Assembly: GCA_942159475.1 (NCBI GenBank) | Contig: OW804094.1 | Location: forward strand, 9,865,555 to 9,929,554 | DNA from: Sthenelais limicola | Taxonomy: Eukaryota > Annelida > Polychaeta > Phyllodocida > Sigalionidae | Length of the DNA stretch: 64,000 bases | Reading direction: 5' to 3' | In this document: in pieces, positions 45,171 to 56,607 of the stretch | Numbering within the stretch: the first letter of the stretch is position 1 | How the letters are laid out: every line of letters begins with the position of its first letter | The notes under the pieces: generated by a model | What the model saw: the letters and a program-made list of their open reading frames with translations, nothing else | Told to the model about the DNA's origin: nothing | Database searches by the model: none | Translations under genes and position numbers: made by a program

Positions 45171-45224
45171 CCATTTCCATATACTTTGTTCTAGCGTGTT
45201 TCGAGATTGACACCAACTATTATT

Positions 45225-45660
45225 AGAACATGTAAGGCATCAAGGAAGTAGATCCAATGCTATACTCACAAAATGTTAATAAGAATTCAATGTTTGATAG
45301 TCGTAGGTCCATCTGATACACCTTATGTTCTCACTATTTGTCTAATTTTATCCTTTTTTTCATATATAATGTCTAAGTCAAGTACAGGACGAAGGCCCTC
45401 GAAATTCAATTCAATTCAAGAATTCTTTATTGTGTCTTGATCTTATTACAATATGGTAATTCGACAATCTAGATAAACAGAGGTTTAAGTAGTTCTTCCG
45501 TCGGGTGCCAGTTCTTGATTATTCTTAAATTGTACAGTTTCAACATTAACATAAAAAATAAATTATAAGTGAACTAATGGTAACTGTCGGCAGAAATGGA
45601 ATTAACTTTTCATATAGACATGTAGACCTTTGTGTCCTTACGATTAGCTTACATCAGCTT
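45225..45660. repeat. Dispersed repeat, inverse of 21918-22215
   Basis: GGTCCATCTGATACACCTTA, TCTCACTATTTGTCTAATTT and ACTGTCGGCAGAAATGGAAT match the 22-kb copy inverted. A LINE-like tail and end (about 45400-45540) interrupts it. Confidence 0.75.
45400..45540 (-). mobile_element. LINE-like 3' end with (TTGAA)n tail, second copy
   Basis: Plus strand AATTCAATTCAATTCAAG then TTCTTTATTGTGTC, i.e. AATAAAGAA plus (TTGAA)n on the minus strand, as at 26036. Confidence 0.6.
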
Positions 45661-45663
45661 TCT

Positions 45664-46015
45664 TATATCAAGGGCGGGAGAGCTGAGAGGGAGTGAGTGA
45701 GTGAGATTGGTTGCTTTACACCCTTATCAACACATTTAATATGGTTATATCAAGGGCGGGAGAGCTGAGAGGAAGGCAGTTTATGATCATACCCAGGGAA
45801 TAGTGATAGAGTAGAAGGGAGAGGGAGAGACAGGGGAAAAGAGACAGCAAGGCACTTTATGGTCTTACCCAGGAGATAGAGGTAGAGAAGAGGAGAGAAA
45901 GAGAGAGACAGAAAGGCACTTTATGGTCATACCCAGGAAATAGAGATAGAGAAGAAGGGAGAGAGAGACAGCGAAAAGAGATGGAAAGGCATATTATGGT
46001 CATACCCAGGACCTA
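45664..46015 (-). mobile_element. SINE pieces in tandem, inverted
   Basis: Two copies of the 3' half (ATCAAGGGCGGGAGAGCTGA at 45667 and 45751) and four of the CT-rich 5' unit, in the same order as the array at 47.8 kb but reversed. A short form of the array structure. Confidence 0.85.
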
Positions 46016-46199
46016 TAGGTTTCCTTGGGTATTGTTACATAAAATTACATTGCATCAGTGTTTCTGGGCCTGATTAATCAGGATAACCACAGGCCAGGGA
46101 TGGGCGACCACCCACTGACCTGTGGCAGTGATAGCGATCATGAAGGCTGGCAACTGGCAAGCATGTCTCAAACCGAAAAATGGACCCACTACAGTCAGA

Positions 46200-46445
46200 G
46201 GAAGAGAGGACCGACCCCAAGAAAGTGAAATATGAGGAGATAAGGACAAGATATAAGGAGATACAAGACAGGATGACAAAGATGGAGAGAAGGAGCTAGA
46301 TAACAGACAATAAAAGGAGAGCAAGAAAAATGAGGATGGAAAGAAGACCTGAGGATGGAAAGAAGACCTGGAATATTAGAAATACAATAAGAGAAAAAAA
46401 AGAGAGAATAATAAAGAAAGTGAAAAAAAAAAAAAAAAAAAAAAG
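46200..46445. repeat. Purine-rich stretch ending in poly(A)
   Basis: GAGGATGGAAAGAAGACCT is duplicated at about 46332-46370, and about 25 A residues lie at 46420-46444. Confidence 0.75.
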
Positions 46446-46610
46446 CTTCTGGAAGCAGGGAGAAACCTCTCAAGAGTGATATTCACTCTGGTGCTAATTC
46501 TAATGTTTTACAAGAACTAGAGCTAGTCAACTTGTGTTATTAGAATCTTTAGTTTACAGCGATGCAGATATATTATTATTTACAGAGATATTGTAATATT
46601 TAATCACTAA

Positions 46611-46708
46611 AGGGCCTAGTCCACTAAGCCGATTCTCACAGAATTTAGTGCAAAAGAGTCCTCTGCGGCCCAAAATCGCATGAGAATCAGCTTATTGGAC
46701 TAGGCCCT
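46611..46708. mobile_element. 98-bp PIF/Harbinger-like MITE, TAA duplication
   Basis: Termini AGGGCCTAGTCCACTAAGCC and inverse (AGGGCCTAGTCCAATAAGCT); TAA at 46608-46610 and 46709-46711. GATTCTCA follows in both arms. Confidence 0.85.
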
Positions 46709-46711
46709 TAA

Positions 46712-47825
46712 GTTAATTGTATTGAAATACAGCAAATATTAATGTGTTTCATTTGATATATATATATACCTGTACTTTTCTCTTTACAGAAGCCGGCATA
46801 AGAAATACATCAGAAAAGAAGATGCACCAAAGGGATGAAATGATGATTTTTTTAAGGAATAATAAATTTTCGCCCTCCCCAAAGTCAATGATTGCATAAA
46901 CAAATAAATAATTAAGCAGTATTTTCGTGGGCCAGTACAGTCCTCCTAGACATACATTAGACATACATCTCCTAGACAGACAGACATTTATTAATGTTTA
47001 TGTGAGAACTATTAATATCTGATATTGATGATTGTTATTATCAGGACATTCGCTAAACAGACAGGTTCATAATGGAAATTCTTTTCACATATTTTCCAAT
47101 GGAGAATTTATATTGAATTAGTATTACTTAGTGAATATCAAAATATTATTAATCGAGAGAGTGGAGAGAGCAAGGAGAGCCAACTTTGTAGTCTATAGAA
47201 GAAGAGTTGAGTGACGCACCCCCAAGTGAGCTTTCCATGTACCAACATTGACCAATAATCAGCGAATGTGTTCTGCACTTTACAGTCCTAGCAACTACCG
47301 AGTTTGAGCAATCAAATTTTGGGATTAAATTGGTATGCGGTAAGAAGGGACCACAGAGCGGCCGGTGCCTCGCTGGCCCTTAACCACTAACACATGTTTG
47401 GAGTTTGAGGCTCTCTATGAGGGACTAGACAGGCAAGATATGGACCTGGATTTGTATTGATATTGAATTAATTGAATAGTAATTTATTTCCAACATACTT
47501 AAATATTTGTCCTATTCTTTTGTGAATATCGAAGATATAAATTACACACAGATATAAACAGTGCTTGAAATACACACTCATAAATATGTGTCATTTCGCA
47601 ATCCTCCCAAATGCTCAGTTAGTATAGTGCAACTTCAAGAGCCCCAGTCTCAGTAACCCTACACCTTGTGGTGACAGCCTAAGAGATGTTATGGGTAAAG
47701 CGCAATCAAGCGCGCAGGGGGAAAAGGAGATGCTATCTGGGCCCTCCGTAGAAGCTTACACTGTTTATATTACCCAGTATTAAACTATTTCACCACAATC
47801 AATCTACAGACTGGTCCTACAGACT
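46712..47825. other. Unassigned stretch
   Basis: No gene or repeat family. CAGACTGGT is repeated just before the satellite (47806-47832). Confidence 0.35.
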
Positions 47826-49490
47826 GGTGCCTAAGATCATAAAGTGCCTTTCTTTCTCTTTTCTCTGTCTCTCTCTCCCTTCTTCTCTATCTCTATTTCC
47901 TGGGTAAGATCATAAAGTGCCTTTCTATCTCTTTTCTCTGTGTCTCTCTCCCTTCTTCTCTATTACCTGGGTAAGACCATACAGTGCCTTTCTCTCTCTT
48001 TTCTCTGTCTCTCTCTCCCTTCTTCTCTATTACCTGGGTAAGACCATAAAGTGCCTTTCTGTCTCTTTTCTCTGTCTCTCTGTCCCTTCTTCTCTATTAC
48101 CTGGGTAAGACCATAAAGTGCCTTTCTCTCTCTTTTCTCTGTCTCTCTCTCCCTTCATCTCTATTACCTGGGTAAGACCATACAGTGCCTTTCTCTCTCT
48201 TTTCTCTGTCTCTCTCTCCCTTCTACTCTATTACTTGGGTAAGACCATGAAGTGCCTTTCTGTCTCTTTTCTCTCTGCCTCTCTCCCTTCTTCTCTATCT
48301 CTATATCCTGGGTAAGACCATAAAGTGCATTTCTGTCTCTTTTCTCTGTCTTTCTCTCCCTTCTTCTCTATCTCTATATCCTGAGTAAGACCATAAAGTG
48401 CCTTTCTGTCTCTTTTCTCTGTCTCTCTCTCACTATTTCTCTATCTCTATTTCCTGGGTATGACCATAAAGTGCCTTTCTGTCTCTTTTCTCTGTCTCTC
48501 TCTCCCTTCTTCTCTATTACCTGGGTAAGACCATAAAGTGCCTTTCTGTCTCTTTTCTCTCTGCCTCTCTCCCTTCTTCTCTATCTCTATATCCTGGGTA
48601 AGACCATAAAGTGCCTTTCTCTCTCTATTCTCTGTCTCTCTGTCCCTTCTTCTCTATTACCTGGGTAAGACCATAAAGTGCCTTTCTGTCTCTTTTCTCT
48701 CTGCCTCTCTCCCTTCTTCTCTATCTCTATATCCTGGGTAAGACCATAAAGTGCCTTTCTGTCTCTTTTCTCTGTCTCACTCTCCCTTCTTCTCTATTAC
48801 CTGGGTATGACCATAAAGTGCCTTTCTGTCTCTTTTCTCTGTCTCCCTCTGCCTTCTTCTCTATCTCGATTTCCTGGGTAAGACCATAAAGTGCCTTTCT
48901 GCCTCTTTTCTCTCTGCCTCTCTCTCCCTTCTTCTCTATCTCTATTTCCTGGGTATGACCATAAAGTGCCTTTCTGTCTCTTTTCTCCCTCTCACTTCTT
49001 CTCTATCTCTTTTTCCTGGGTATGATCATTAAGTGCCTTTCTTTCTCTTTTCTCTGTCTCTCTCTCTCCCTTCTTCTCTATCTCTATTTCCTGGGTAAGA
49101 CCATAAAGTGCCTTTCTGTCTCTTTTCTCTGTCTCTCTCTCTCCCTTCTTCTCTATCTCTATTTCCTGGGTATGACCATAAAGTGCCTTTCTGTCTCTTT
49201 TCTCTGTCTCTCTCTCTCCCTTCTTCTCTATCTCTATTTCCTGGGTAAGACCATAAACTGCCTTTCTGTCTCTTTTCTCTGTCTCTCTCTCCCTTCTTCT
49301 CTATCTCTATTTCCTGGGTAAGACCATAAAGTGCCTTTCTATCTCACTTCTCTGTCCTTCTCTCCCTTCTTCTCTATCTCTATTTCCTGGGTAAGACCAG
49401 AAACTGCCTTTCTGTCTCTTTTCTCTGTCTCTCTCTCTCCCTTTTTCTCTATCTCTTTTTCCTGAGTAAGATCATAAACTGCCTCCCTCT
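47826..49490 (+). repeat. Satellite built from the SINE 5' half, about 24 units of 66-76 bp
   Basis: Unit: CCTGGGTAAGACCATAAAGTG, CCTTTCTGTCTCTTTTCTCT, GTCTCTCTCTCCC, TTCTTCTCTATCTCTATTT. Two unit types, with TTCTCTATTACC or TTCTCTATCTCTATTTCC endings, alternate in blocks, indicating duplication of multi-unit segments. Plus frames of 63-99 codons are repeat artefacts. Confidence 0.95.
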
Positions 49491-49905
49491 CAGCTCCCCC
49501 ACCCTTGATATAATCATATTAAATGTGTTGATAAGGGTGTAAAGCAACCAATCTTACTCACTCACTCCCTCTCAGCTCTCCCGCCCTTGATATAACCATA
49601 TTAAATGTGTTGATAAGGGCGTAGAGCAACCAATCTCACTCACTCACTCACTCACTCACTCTCAGCTCTCCCGCCCTTGATATAACCATATTAAATGTGT
49701 TGATAAGGGCGTAAAGCAACCAATCTCACTCACTCACTCCCTCTCAGCTCTCCCGCCCTTGATATAACCATATTAAATGTGTTGATAAGGGCGTAAAGCA
49801 ACCAATCTCACTCACTCACTCCCTCCCAGCTCTCCCGCCCTTGATATAACCTTCAATGTGTTGATAAGGGTGTAAAGCAACCAATCTCACTCACTCACTC
49901 TAAAT
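49485..49905 (+). repeat. Array built from the SINE 3' half, 5 units of about 77-93 bp
   Basis: Unit: CCCTCTCAGCTCTCCCGCCC, TTGATATAACCATATTAAAT, GTGTTGATAAGGGCGTAAAG, CAACCAATCTCACTCAC. Units differ mainly in the number of CACT repeats. Directly follows the 5'-half satellite in the order found in a single SINE. Confidence 0.95.
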
Positions 49906-50122
49906 CACGTGTTACCTTTCGCAAGTGACCTCAAGATCACGCGATCTTAAGTGCATGTGTGGTTGTACGTTCACACGTGTGGGTGTCTTCCGTTTGCTAA
50001 TTTCGTTGAGGCGGTCCTCCAGGGTCCTTTAACCCAGGTCCTGACGTATAACACTACACTCAGCATACACTAAGAACAATCCAGTCCATATATTGATACT
50101 ATCTAGGCCTCCTGGAACTTGT

Positions 50123-50357
50123 GGGTCAAACTTTCAGAAAATGTACAATTGGCAGCTGTACACATTTAGTAAACTCTGCTAAATTAGATGGCAATTTGGT
50201 CAATACTAGGTAAATTCGAGTATATTCGGCATTGCATTGATTCTATCAATCTGTTTGGTTAGGTTGAACTGTATTTTGAACTTTATTTTCGTCTGAAATT
50301 TGGGTTATTTGAGAAGATTGGTGAAGTTGAATTGTACATTTTCTGAAAATCTGACCC
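50123..50357 (+). mobile_element. Family A MITE, complete, TTGT duplication
   Basis: TTGT at 50119-50122 and 50358-50361. Confidence 0.93.
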
Positions 50358-50393
50358 TTGTAGATCTTTGGCAGAGTTTCCATTACAATATTG

Positions 50394-50627
50394 GGGTCGG
50401 ATCGTCTAGAAATGTACTATTGGCAGCTCTACGCATTTATGAATTTCCGGACAACTATTCTGAGAATGGTAAATGCTAGATATATCTGAGTATATTTTGT
50501 ATTGCCTTGATTCAGGCAATCTGTTTGGTTATGTTGAGATGAATTCCAAACCTTATTTCTGCCTTAAATGTGGGTTATTTGTGAGGATTGGTGAAGGCAA
50601 ATTATCCATTTTCTGTCACCCTGACCC
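50394..50627 (+). mobile_element. Family A MITE, diverged
   Basis: Left GGGTCGGATCGTCTAGAAAT, right TTTTCTGTCACCCTGACCC. The CTAGAAATGTAC variant is shared with the truncated copy at 60681. Confidence 0.85.
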
Positions 50628-50724
50628 GTTAATGTAATTAGCAGAAGCAAGGTTAAATCTAGGATGGATATATTGGAGTCGTACTTATTAGAATCACGAC
50701 CCTGCTCAAAGTAATTACACATAT

Positions 50725-51720
50725 GAGATGTGGTTCAGGAAGATGAGTCATAAGTCGCAAAAAATGGATTTTGAGATATCACCATATTTGAAAAGATGAG
50801 ATCAAGCGGATTCCAATGATAGTAAACAGTCTAAAAATCTAATAAGTATTTCTAGATTTTACGTTTGATATTTTCGTTTTTGAAAAAAAGATTCCAATAT
50901 TTCTGGGGGTCAATAAACAGTAAAGTAACTAAATATAGTCCATATATATATGAGGACCTTCAAAACGAAAGGATATATTATATAGATTGTTCTTAAATTT
51001 GATACATCGATTGATATAGTTATAAGTGATCAACCCATCAAAAATTAGAACATTCCAATATATATATCTACATATATATATTATATGTGTGTATTAGAGA
51101 AATTTGTTCTCCTTGTACCTTAATCCATGTATGTGATCTTGTAATTGTAATTTGATACTATTTTATACTCAGTCAGATATAAGAAATGAGCTGTACTGCT
51201 CATTCTAACCCTTGTATGTTCATAAAACCTCTACACAGTTAACCTGTAATAATGTACCTTATTACAACGTGCCTTACATTTACTCTCCACATCATTCTGA
51301 TTTGTGGTCTGAGTCTGTAGAAATCGATCTGTACTGTTCGATTAGATACCCTATGTTGTAAAAATTGTCTATGTTGGAAAACTGTCGTGCTGTACTGCTC
51401 GATTCTCTTAGACTAACTACCATTACTAGTCTTCTCATTTGTATCCTCCTAAGTCAATTAGTTATTTAGTTATATTAGTTCTCTACCTATTCAAAATTCG
51501 GGTAACAGCCGGGAGAAATGATGCCTTGTAGCATCATATAGGTATGTCGACCTATTGTCTTATTTAACTACTTCATTCAACTGTACCCCTCTGTACCTTT
51601 GTTTCAAGACAATAAACAACTTCTTATCTTATCTTATCTTAATAATGAGATCTTGTGAAAAAGACACTTTGAGAAATATCAATTTTGTGACTTATGATTC
51701 ATTTTCCTGGAACACATCAC
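50725..51720 (-). mobile_element. Family B MITE split by a LINE end, ATAT duplication
   Basis: ATAT at 50721-50724 and 51721-51724. Consensus stops at ACATTCCAATA (51060) and resumes at ATGAGATCTTGTG (51647). Confidence 0.88.
51061..51646 (+). mobile_element. LINE-like 3' end with (ATCTT)n tail, nested in family B
   Basis: About 585 bp, ending CAAGACAATAAACAACTTCT then TATCTTATCTTATCTT: a poly(A)-type signal and a short tandem tail. GCTGTACTGCTC occurs twice (about 51190 and 51389). No reverse-transcriptase coding remains, as in 5'-truncated insertions. Confidence 0.65.
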
Positions 51721-51731
51721 ATATGATTCAT

Positions 51732-52255
51732 GTGATGTGTTTCAAGAAAATGAGTCATTAGTTGCAAAATTGATATTTTTTAAAGTGTTTTTTTACAAGA
51801 TCTCTTTATTGAAATGTTCTGATTTTTAGAGGGTTTAGTGCTTATAGTCATATGAATCCATGCAACAAATTTTTGGACATTGTATTAAATATATCCTTGC
51901 GTTTTGAAGGGTTTTGTATGGTGTATTATTTCATTACTTTACTGGTAATTACCCATCCAGTAACATTAAACACTTTTTTTTCAAAAATAAAAATATCAAA
52001 CTTAAATATAGAAATACTTATTAGATATCGCATCTTAAGTCGCAATTTAAGTCGCATAGAATGATTTTGAGATTTCATCATATTTGAAAAGATGAGATCA
52101 AGCCGATTCCAATGATAGTAAACTATAGGACACCTAATAAGTCTTGAAATATATGTAGTCATGCTACTAGCAGTGTAGAGCACCCCAAGAATGATAAATC
52201 AGTTTGGAAATATCAACTTTGCGATTTTGCGACATATTTGCATGTAACGCATCAC
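51732..52255. mobile_element. Chimeric family B element, two copies head to head
   Basis: 51732-52026 follows the plus orientation from GTGATGTGTTTCAAGAAAAT; at 52027 it switches to a TIR-like AAGTCGCATAGAATG and the opposite orientation, ending GCATCAC at 52255. AAGTCGCA occurs twice at the join. Confidence 0.75.
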
Positions 52256-52259
52256 ATAT

Positions 52260-52496
52260 GGGTCAGATTTTCCAAAAATGCACAATTGGCAGCTCTACAC
52301 ATTTAGTTAATTCTGCCAGATTAGGCTGCAATTTGGTCAATACTAGGTAAATTCGGGTATATTCGGCATTGCATTGATTCTAGCAATCTCTTTGGTTAGG
52401 TTGAACTGTATTTTGAACTTTATTTCTATCTCAAATGTGGGTTATTTGAGAGGATTAGTGAAGGTGAATTGTACATTTTTTTGGAAAATCTGACCC
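52260..52496 (+). mobile_element. Family A MITE, complete, ATAT duplication
   Basis: ATAT at 52256-52259 and 52497-52500. The left ATAT is also the right duplication of the B chimera, so A inserted exactly at its edge. Confidence 0.93.
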
Positions 52497-52609
52497 ATAT
52501 ATATAATACATATTGAACTTTCTAGGTATGCTCCATGCAGGCCTTTGTCAGCAGTAAGCATTAGCATACGAATCCTGTCTTGAACATAATGTATAACTAT
52601 ACTATGCAT

Positions 52610-52977
52610 ATTATTGATTAGTAATGGTTAATATGTAAGAGCACGGCGTCGACAACACTGTATAACATCATGTTTTTAATTTTTCCCTTCTTCTCAATAA
52701 CCCACCACTGACAAGGTGATATGAGTTGGAGGTTTGTTCTTAATTCTCTTTAATTATTGTGTACCTTATTCATTTTGTACTTAATTGTAACTTAATTTTT
52801 AGTAAACTTTTTTCATCAATATATGAATGTATTTAAATATGTACTTTCCTAAACAGCGTTAATGTATAACATATACCTTTCCCTAATTGTTTAAATCAGG
52901 CTGTCCTGAAAGTATTCATACTTGTATGTGTGGAAATGTTGTAGACCTGAATAAAATATTTTCTAAATCTAAAAATC
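52610..52977 (+). mobile_element. LINE-like 3' end (copy 1)
   Basis: GAGCACGGCGTCGACAACAC…GGTGATATGAGTTGG…CAGGCTGTCCTGAAAGTATT…CCTGAATAAAATATTTTCTA with tail AATCTAAAAATC. Matches 62944-63325 along its length and 31016-31112 at the end. Confidence 0.82.
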
Positions 52978-53224
52978 TTTAGGACTTAAAGGCAGAGCTG
53001 GTGACAGGGCCATTAGTGTGTGGGTGGGAAATAATAAATCACGGCATTAAATGTTAATTGACAGCCAGGCAGTAGTGCTTCATTAGAATGTAGCTGTTAA
53101 ACATTGAAATGAACAATAAATTACTTGCCTCGGAGAAACCCTCACTTGGTGGCAAGGGACGAGGTGTAATTGACAGATTCTTGATGTGTTTTCCTCATCA
53201 AAATCCCGAGGCCCTAAATTGGGC

Positions 53225-53410
53225 TCAAGACGTTAGGGCCCAACGATGCTAGGGCCCAGAAACCTTGGACGCTAGGGCCCAGAGTCCTGATGCGAGTTTA
53301 GATGCTAGGGCCCACCCAACTTCAGACGTTAGGGCCCACCCAACTTCAGACGTTAGGGCCCACCCAACTTTAGATGTTAGGGCCCCTCCCACCTTCAGAT
53401 TTTAGGGCCC
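53225..53410. repeat. Short tandem repeat around TTAGGGCCCACCC
   Basis: About eight units of 20-26 bp, each with TAGGGCCC followed by ACCCAACTTCAGACG or close variants. Confidence 0.9.
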
Positions 53411-53612
53411 TCCCACCATCACCCTCAAGTCATTCAATATCAGGGATTTTTAATATCCCCATATATAATGGTTTATTATTTTAGATTTCCGTTCTTTTAG
53501 GTTTTGTTTAGTTTAGCGTATATACTTTTCATAATCGCATTGATTTCATAATCAAGGTTAAAACAAATTCTAAAAACATTATAGTATTGCATCACACCTT
53601 GTGTAAAAATAT

Positions 53613-53948
53613 GTGATCCGTTTTAGCAAAATGAGTCACAAGTCGCAAAATTTGGATTCTGAGATATCATCATATTTGAAAAAAGGAGATCAAGCTGATT
53701 CCAATGATAGTAAACACTAGGACACCTAATAAATACAAGTTAAGTAACTAAATACTCCAAACAAAGGCCTTCAAAACGCAGAGATTATATTCAATACAAT
53801 GTCTCGAAATTTGTCACATGGGTTTATATGACTATAACTGCTAAACCCCCTACAGATCAGAAGATTTCAATAAATATATCCTGTGAAAATAACACTTTGA
53901 AAAATATCAATGTTGCGACTTATGACTCATTTTGTTAAAACAAATCAC
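53613..53948 (-). mobile_element. Family B MITE, internally deleted, ATAT duplication
   Basis: ATAT at 53609-53612 and 53949-53952. GTGATCCG subfamily; about 70 bp missing after AATAAATACAAGTT. Confidence 0.9.
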
Positions 53949-53952
53949 ATAT

Positions 53953-54699
53953 GTGGATGCGTTATTTGATTACGAAACAGACATCTGTCGTTAGGCCCAA
54001 TATGCCCACGCTGCGTTAGCTTATGAAACTGGCTACTGATCCAGCTATTCTGGCCTTTACACTGGCTGACCGATACTAATAATACCAATCTTGGTACTCG
54101 CACATCTTAATTGGCAGTATAATTATGACATCAATGAAAAGATTCCAAGAGGCAAGGTCACTACTATCACAAGGTCACCAAATTACATTTTATATAATAA
54201 TTTTTGCATTAACTAACCCCAGTTTGTATACACCAACTCTTAATTAGTCAATTTTGCGGAAATAGAAGACAATTGAACAATAGGAAAGATGAATAAATAA
54301 ATTATACATCTATGTATCGATCTTAGTTATCTCAGGTATTACAGACCTTTATGGTGATGGAAAGACTATTCTCTTAATTATCATCACATCTCATTTCATT
54401 ACTCCATCATTAGTTAATGTGTATGTGTATGTATTTGCTTTATTTCTCATTTTATATACAGTCAAGCTGAGATCGTCACGCCTCACTACCCTGATGTCAC
54501 ACATGCCAATCTTCCCCACAGGCCTGTGCATCATCTCCGACCCCTCAATGATCTCCACCAGAGGTTGGGCCTCTGTACACAGAGGGATTTAGACTCTCTC
54601 TCTCTCTCTCTTTCTGAAATTCTCTCAGAGAAATAATGTCACTGGATGGGGTGAACTCTTCCTCCCACCCCACCTGCCTGCACATACCTGTATACATGA
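53953..54699. other. Unassigned stretch
   Basis: Nothing recognised except (CT)n at 54594-54612. Confidence 0.35.
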
Positions 54700-54862
54700 T
54701 ATATTTATTACAATGTTCAGAAATATTTGGTACATGGATTCATATGACTATAAGTGCTAAACCCTCTAAAAATCAGAACATTTCAATAAAGAGACTTTGT
54801 GAAAAACACTTTGAAAAATAGCAATTTTGCGACTTGTGACTCATTTTCCTGAAACACATCAC
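54700..54862 (-). mobile_element. Family B MITE, 3' part
   Basis: Follows the inverse consensus from TATTTATTACAATGTTCAG to CATCAC at 54862, then ATTT. Left half absent. Confidence 0.82.
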
Positions 54863-55054
54863 ATTTGTCAAAGATCCTCCTCCAAGCAACAAGGGATCTA
54901 TTTCACCAGTTAATTACATGTATACTCATAATAAACCTTTATCAAAATTTTTTTTAAAAAAACATCAGCGAGGAATTTCAGCGAACATACAAAGTGATCC
55001 CAAGGCGGTAACTTCCCTTGTTACTTCGCAATAAGGAGGAAAGTTAGTGCATGT

Positions 55055-55289
55055 GGGTCAGAGTTTCAGAAAATGTACAATTCGCTTTCACCAATCCTCT
55101 CAAATAACTCCCATTTAAGACAAAAATAAAGTTCAAAATACAGTTTAACATAGTAAAACAGATATATTAAACCAACACAAAACCAAATATACTCAGATAT
55201 ACCCGGTATTCATAATTTTTCAGCTACATTTAGCAGAATTTCCTAAATGTGTAGAGCTGCCAATTGTACATTTTCTGACAATCTGACCC
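55055..55289 (-). mobile_element. Family A MITE, complete
   Basis: Left GGGTCAGAGTTTCAGAAAAT, right TTTTCTGACAATCTGACCC. Confidence 0.9.
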
Positions 55290-55675
55290 ATAACTTAATT
55301 CCATATCAATAGGTGAGAATTCCAAAGGCACTTGTTTTATCCATTGTCATCTCCTACCTTCCGCCTCCTAGGTTACTAATCAGTGATCTGTCCGTTCATT
55401 ATTGGTTTAATTAACTCATATGCTAGTCTGTATGCATTATCCAATATCGCTGTGTCTGCATTTGTTAGGGTTTTGCCTTTCAGATCTTGCTTGCAGGACG
55501 GTATTTTAGTTACTGAACAGGATGCAATATCACTGCCATTCTTTATACTACTGGTTAGGTCTATAGTGGGCAGGATAATTAAGTTTACTTTGAATCAAGA
55601 ATCTTTCAATAGCGTATTTGTATGTCCGCCATCTTGAATCGTGATTCACAACGACAACTGATCCTACTATCTAAT
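55290..55675. other. Unassigned stretch
   Basis: An 84-codon plus frame (55383-55637) shows no motif. A fragment like family D (CGCCATCTTGAATCGTGATTC) lies at 55627-55647. Confidence 0.35.
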
Positions 55676-55910
55676 GGGTCAGATTTTCAGAAAATGTACA
55701 ATTGGCAGCTCTACACATTTAGTAAATTCTGCTAAATTAGGCTGCAATTTGGTCAATACTAAGTAAATTCGAGTGTATTTGGCATTGCATTGATTCTAGC
55801 AATCTGTTTGGCTAGGTTGAACTGAGTTTTGAACTTTATTTTCGTCTGAAATTTGGGTTATTTGAGAAGATTGGTGAAGGCGAATTGTACATTTTCTGAA
55901 AATCTGACCC
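55676..55910 (+). mobile_element. Family A MITE, complete, close to consensus
   Basis: Both TIRs match the consensus exactly over at least 20 bases; flanks TAAT and ATAT. Confidence 0.92.
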
Positions 55911-55929
55911 ATATACGTCACTTCCGATA

Positions 55930-56140
55930 CTGTAAACGTATTAATGTTTGCGCAGTATTTATTTTCGCTATTTTAGCGCAGCCACCTTTGTGCGCGAAAA
56001 TAAATCCTGCGCGAAAGGTATAATTATTGCATAAACAAAGTGTGAGACTTCCTTGCTGCGCGGAATTAAATCCACGCGAAAAAGTGTCAAAGTACTTTGT
56101 GCGCGAAAATTTATCTGCGCGAAAATAAATACGTTAACAG
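55930..56140. mobile_element. Tc1/mariner-like MITE, TA flanks
   Basis: Termini CTGTAAACGTATTAATGTTT and inverse CTGTTAACGTATTTATTTTC, with TA on each side (55928-55929, 56141-56142). GCGCGAAAATAAAT recurs inside in both orientations. Confidence 0.75.
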
Positions 56141-56372
56141 TATCGGGTGATCGCATGTAAAAGAGGTAGAAAAAAACTATTTCCATTGCGGTGCTTGCAG
56201 CATCTACACCTCCGGTTCCGTAGCTAAGAAGTACGCAACATGGCGCAAAGTTGCTTGCTACTTTCGTCGAGTTAATAAATTTCTACAGAGTTTGAAATAA
56301 ACATGCTCTGATTATGCTAGACAAGCTAAGGTAACTATGGATAATATCCGATTAAAACGTTGATCACCATAT

Positions 56373-56607
56373 GGGTCAGATTTTCAGAAAATGTACAAAT
56401 TGCCTTCACCAATCCTCTCAAATAACCCACATTTAAGACAAAAATAAGCATCAAAATGCAGTTTTACACAACAGAACTGATACTATAAATCAATGCGATA
56501 CCAAATATACTCAGATTTACCCGGTATTCATCATTTTTCAGTCTAATTTAGCAGAATTTCCTAAATGTGTAGAGCTGCCAATTGTACATTTTCTAAAAAT
56601 CTGACCC
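56373..56607 (-). mobile_element. Family A MITE, complete
   Basis: Left GGGTCAGATTTTCAGAAAAT, right TTTTCTAAAAATCTGACCC. Confidence 0.92.

Noticed and set aside
44971..45226. Opposing 72- and 81-codon frames with similar peptides
   Set aside because: Both come from the palindrome at 44979-45170.
47917..49321. Frames of 63-99 codons rich in Leu, Ser and Cys
   Set aside because: Translation of the SINE-derived satellite.
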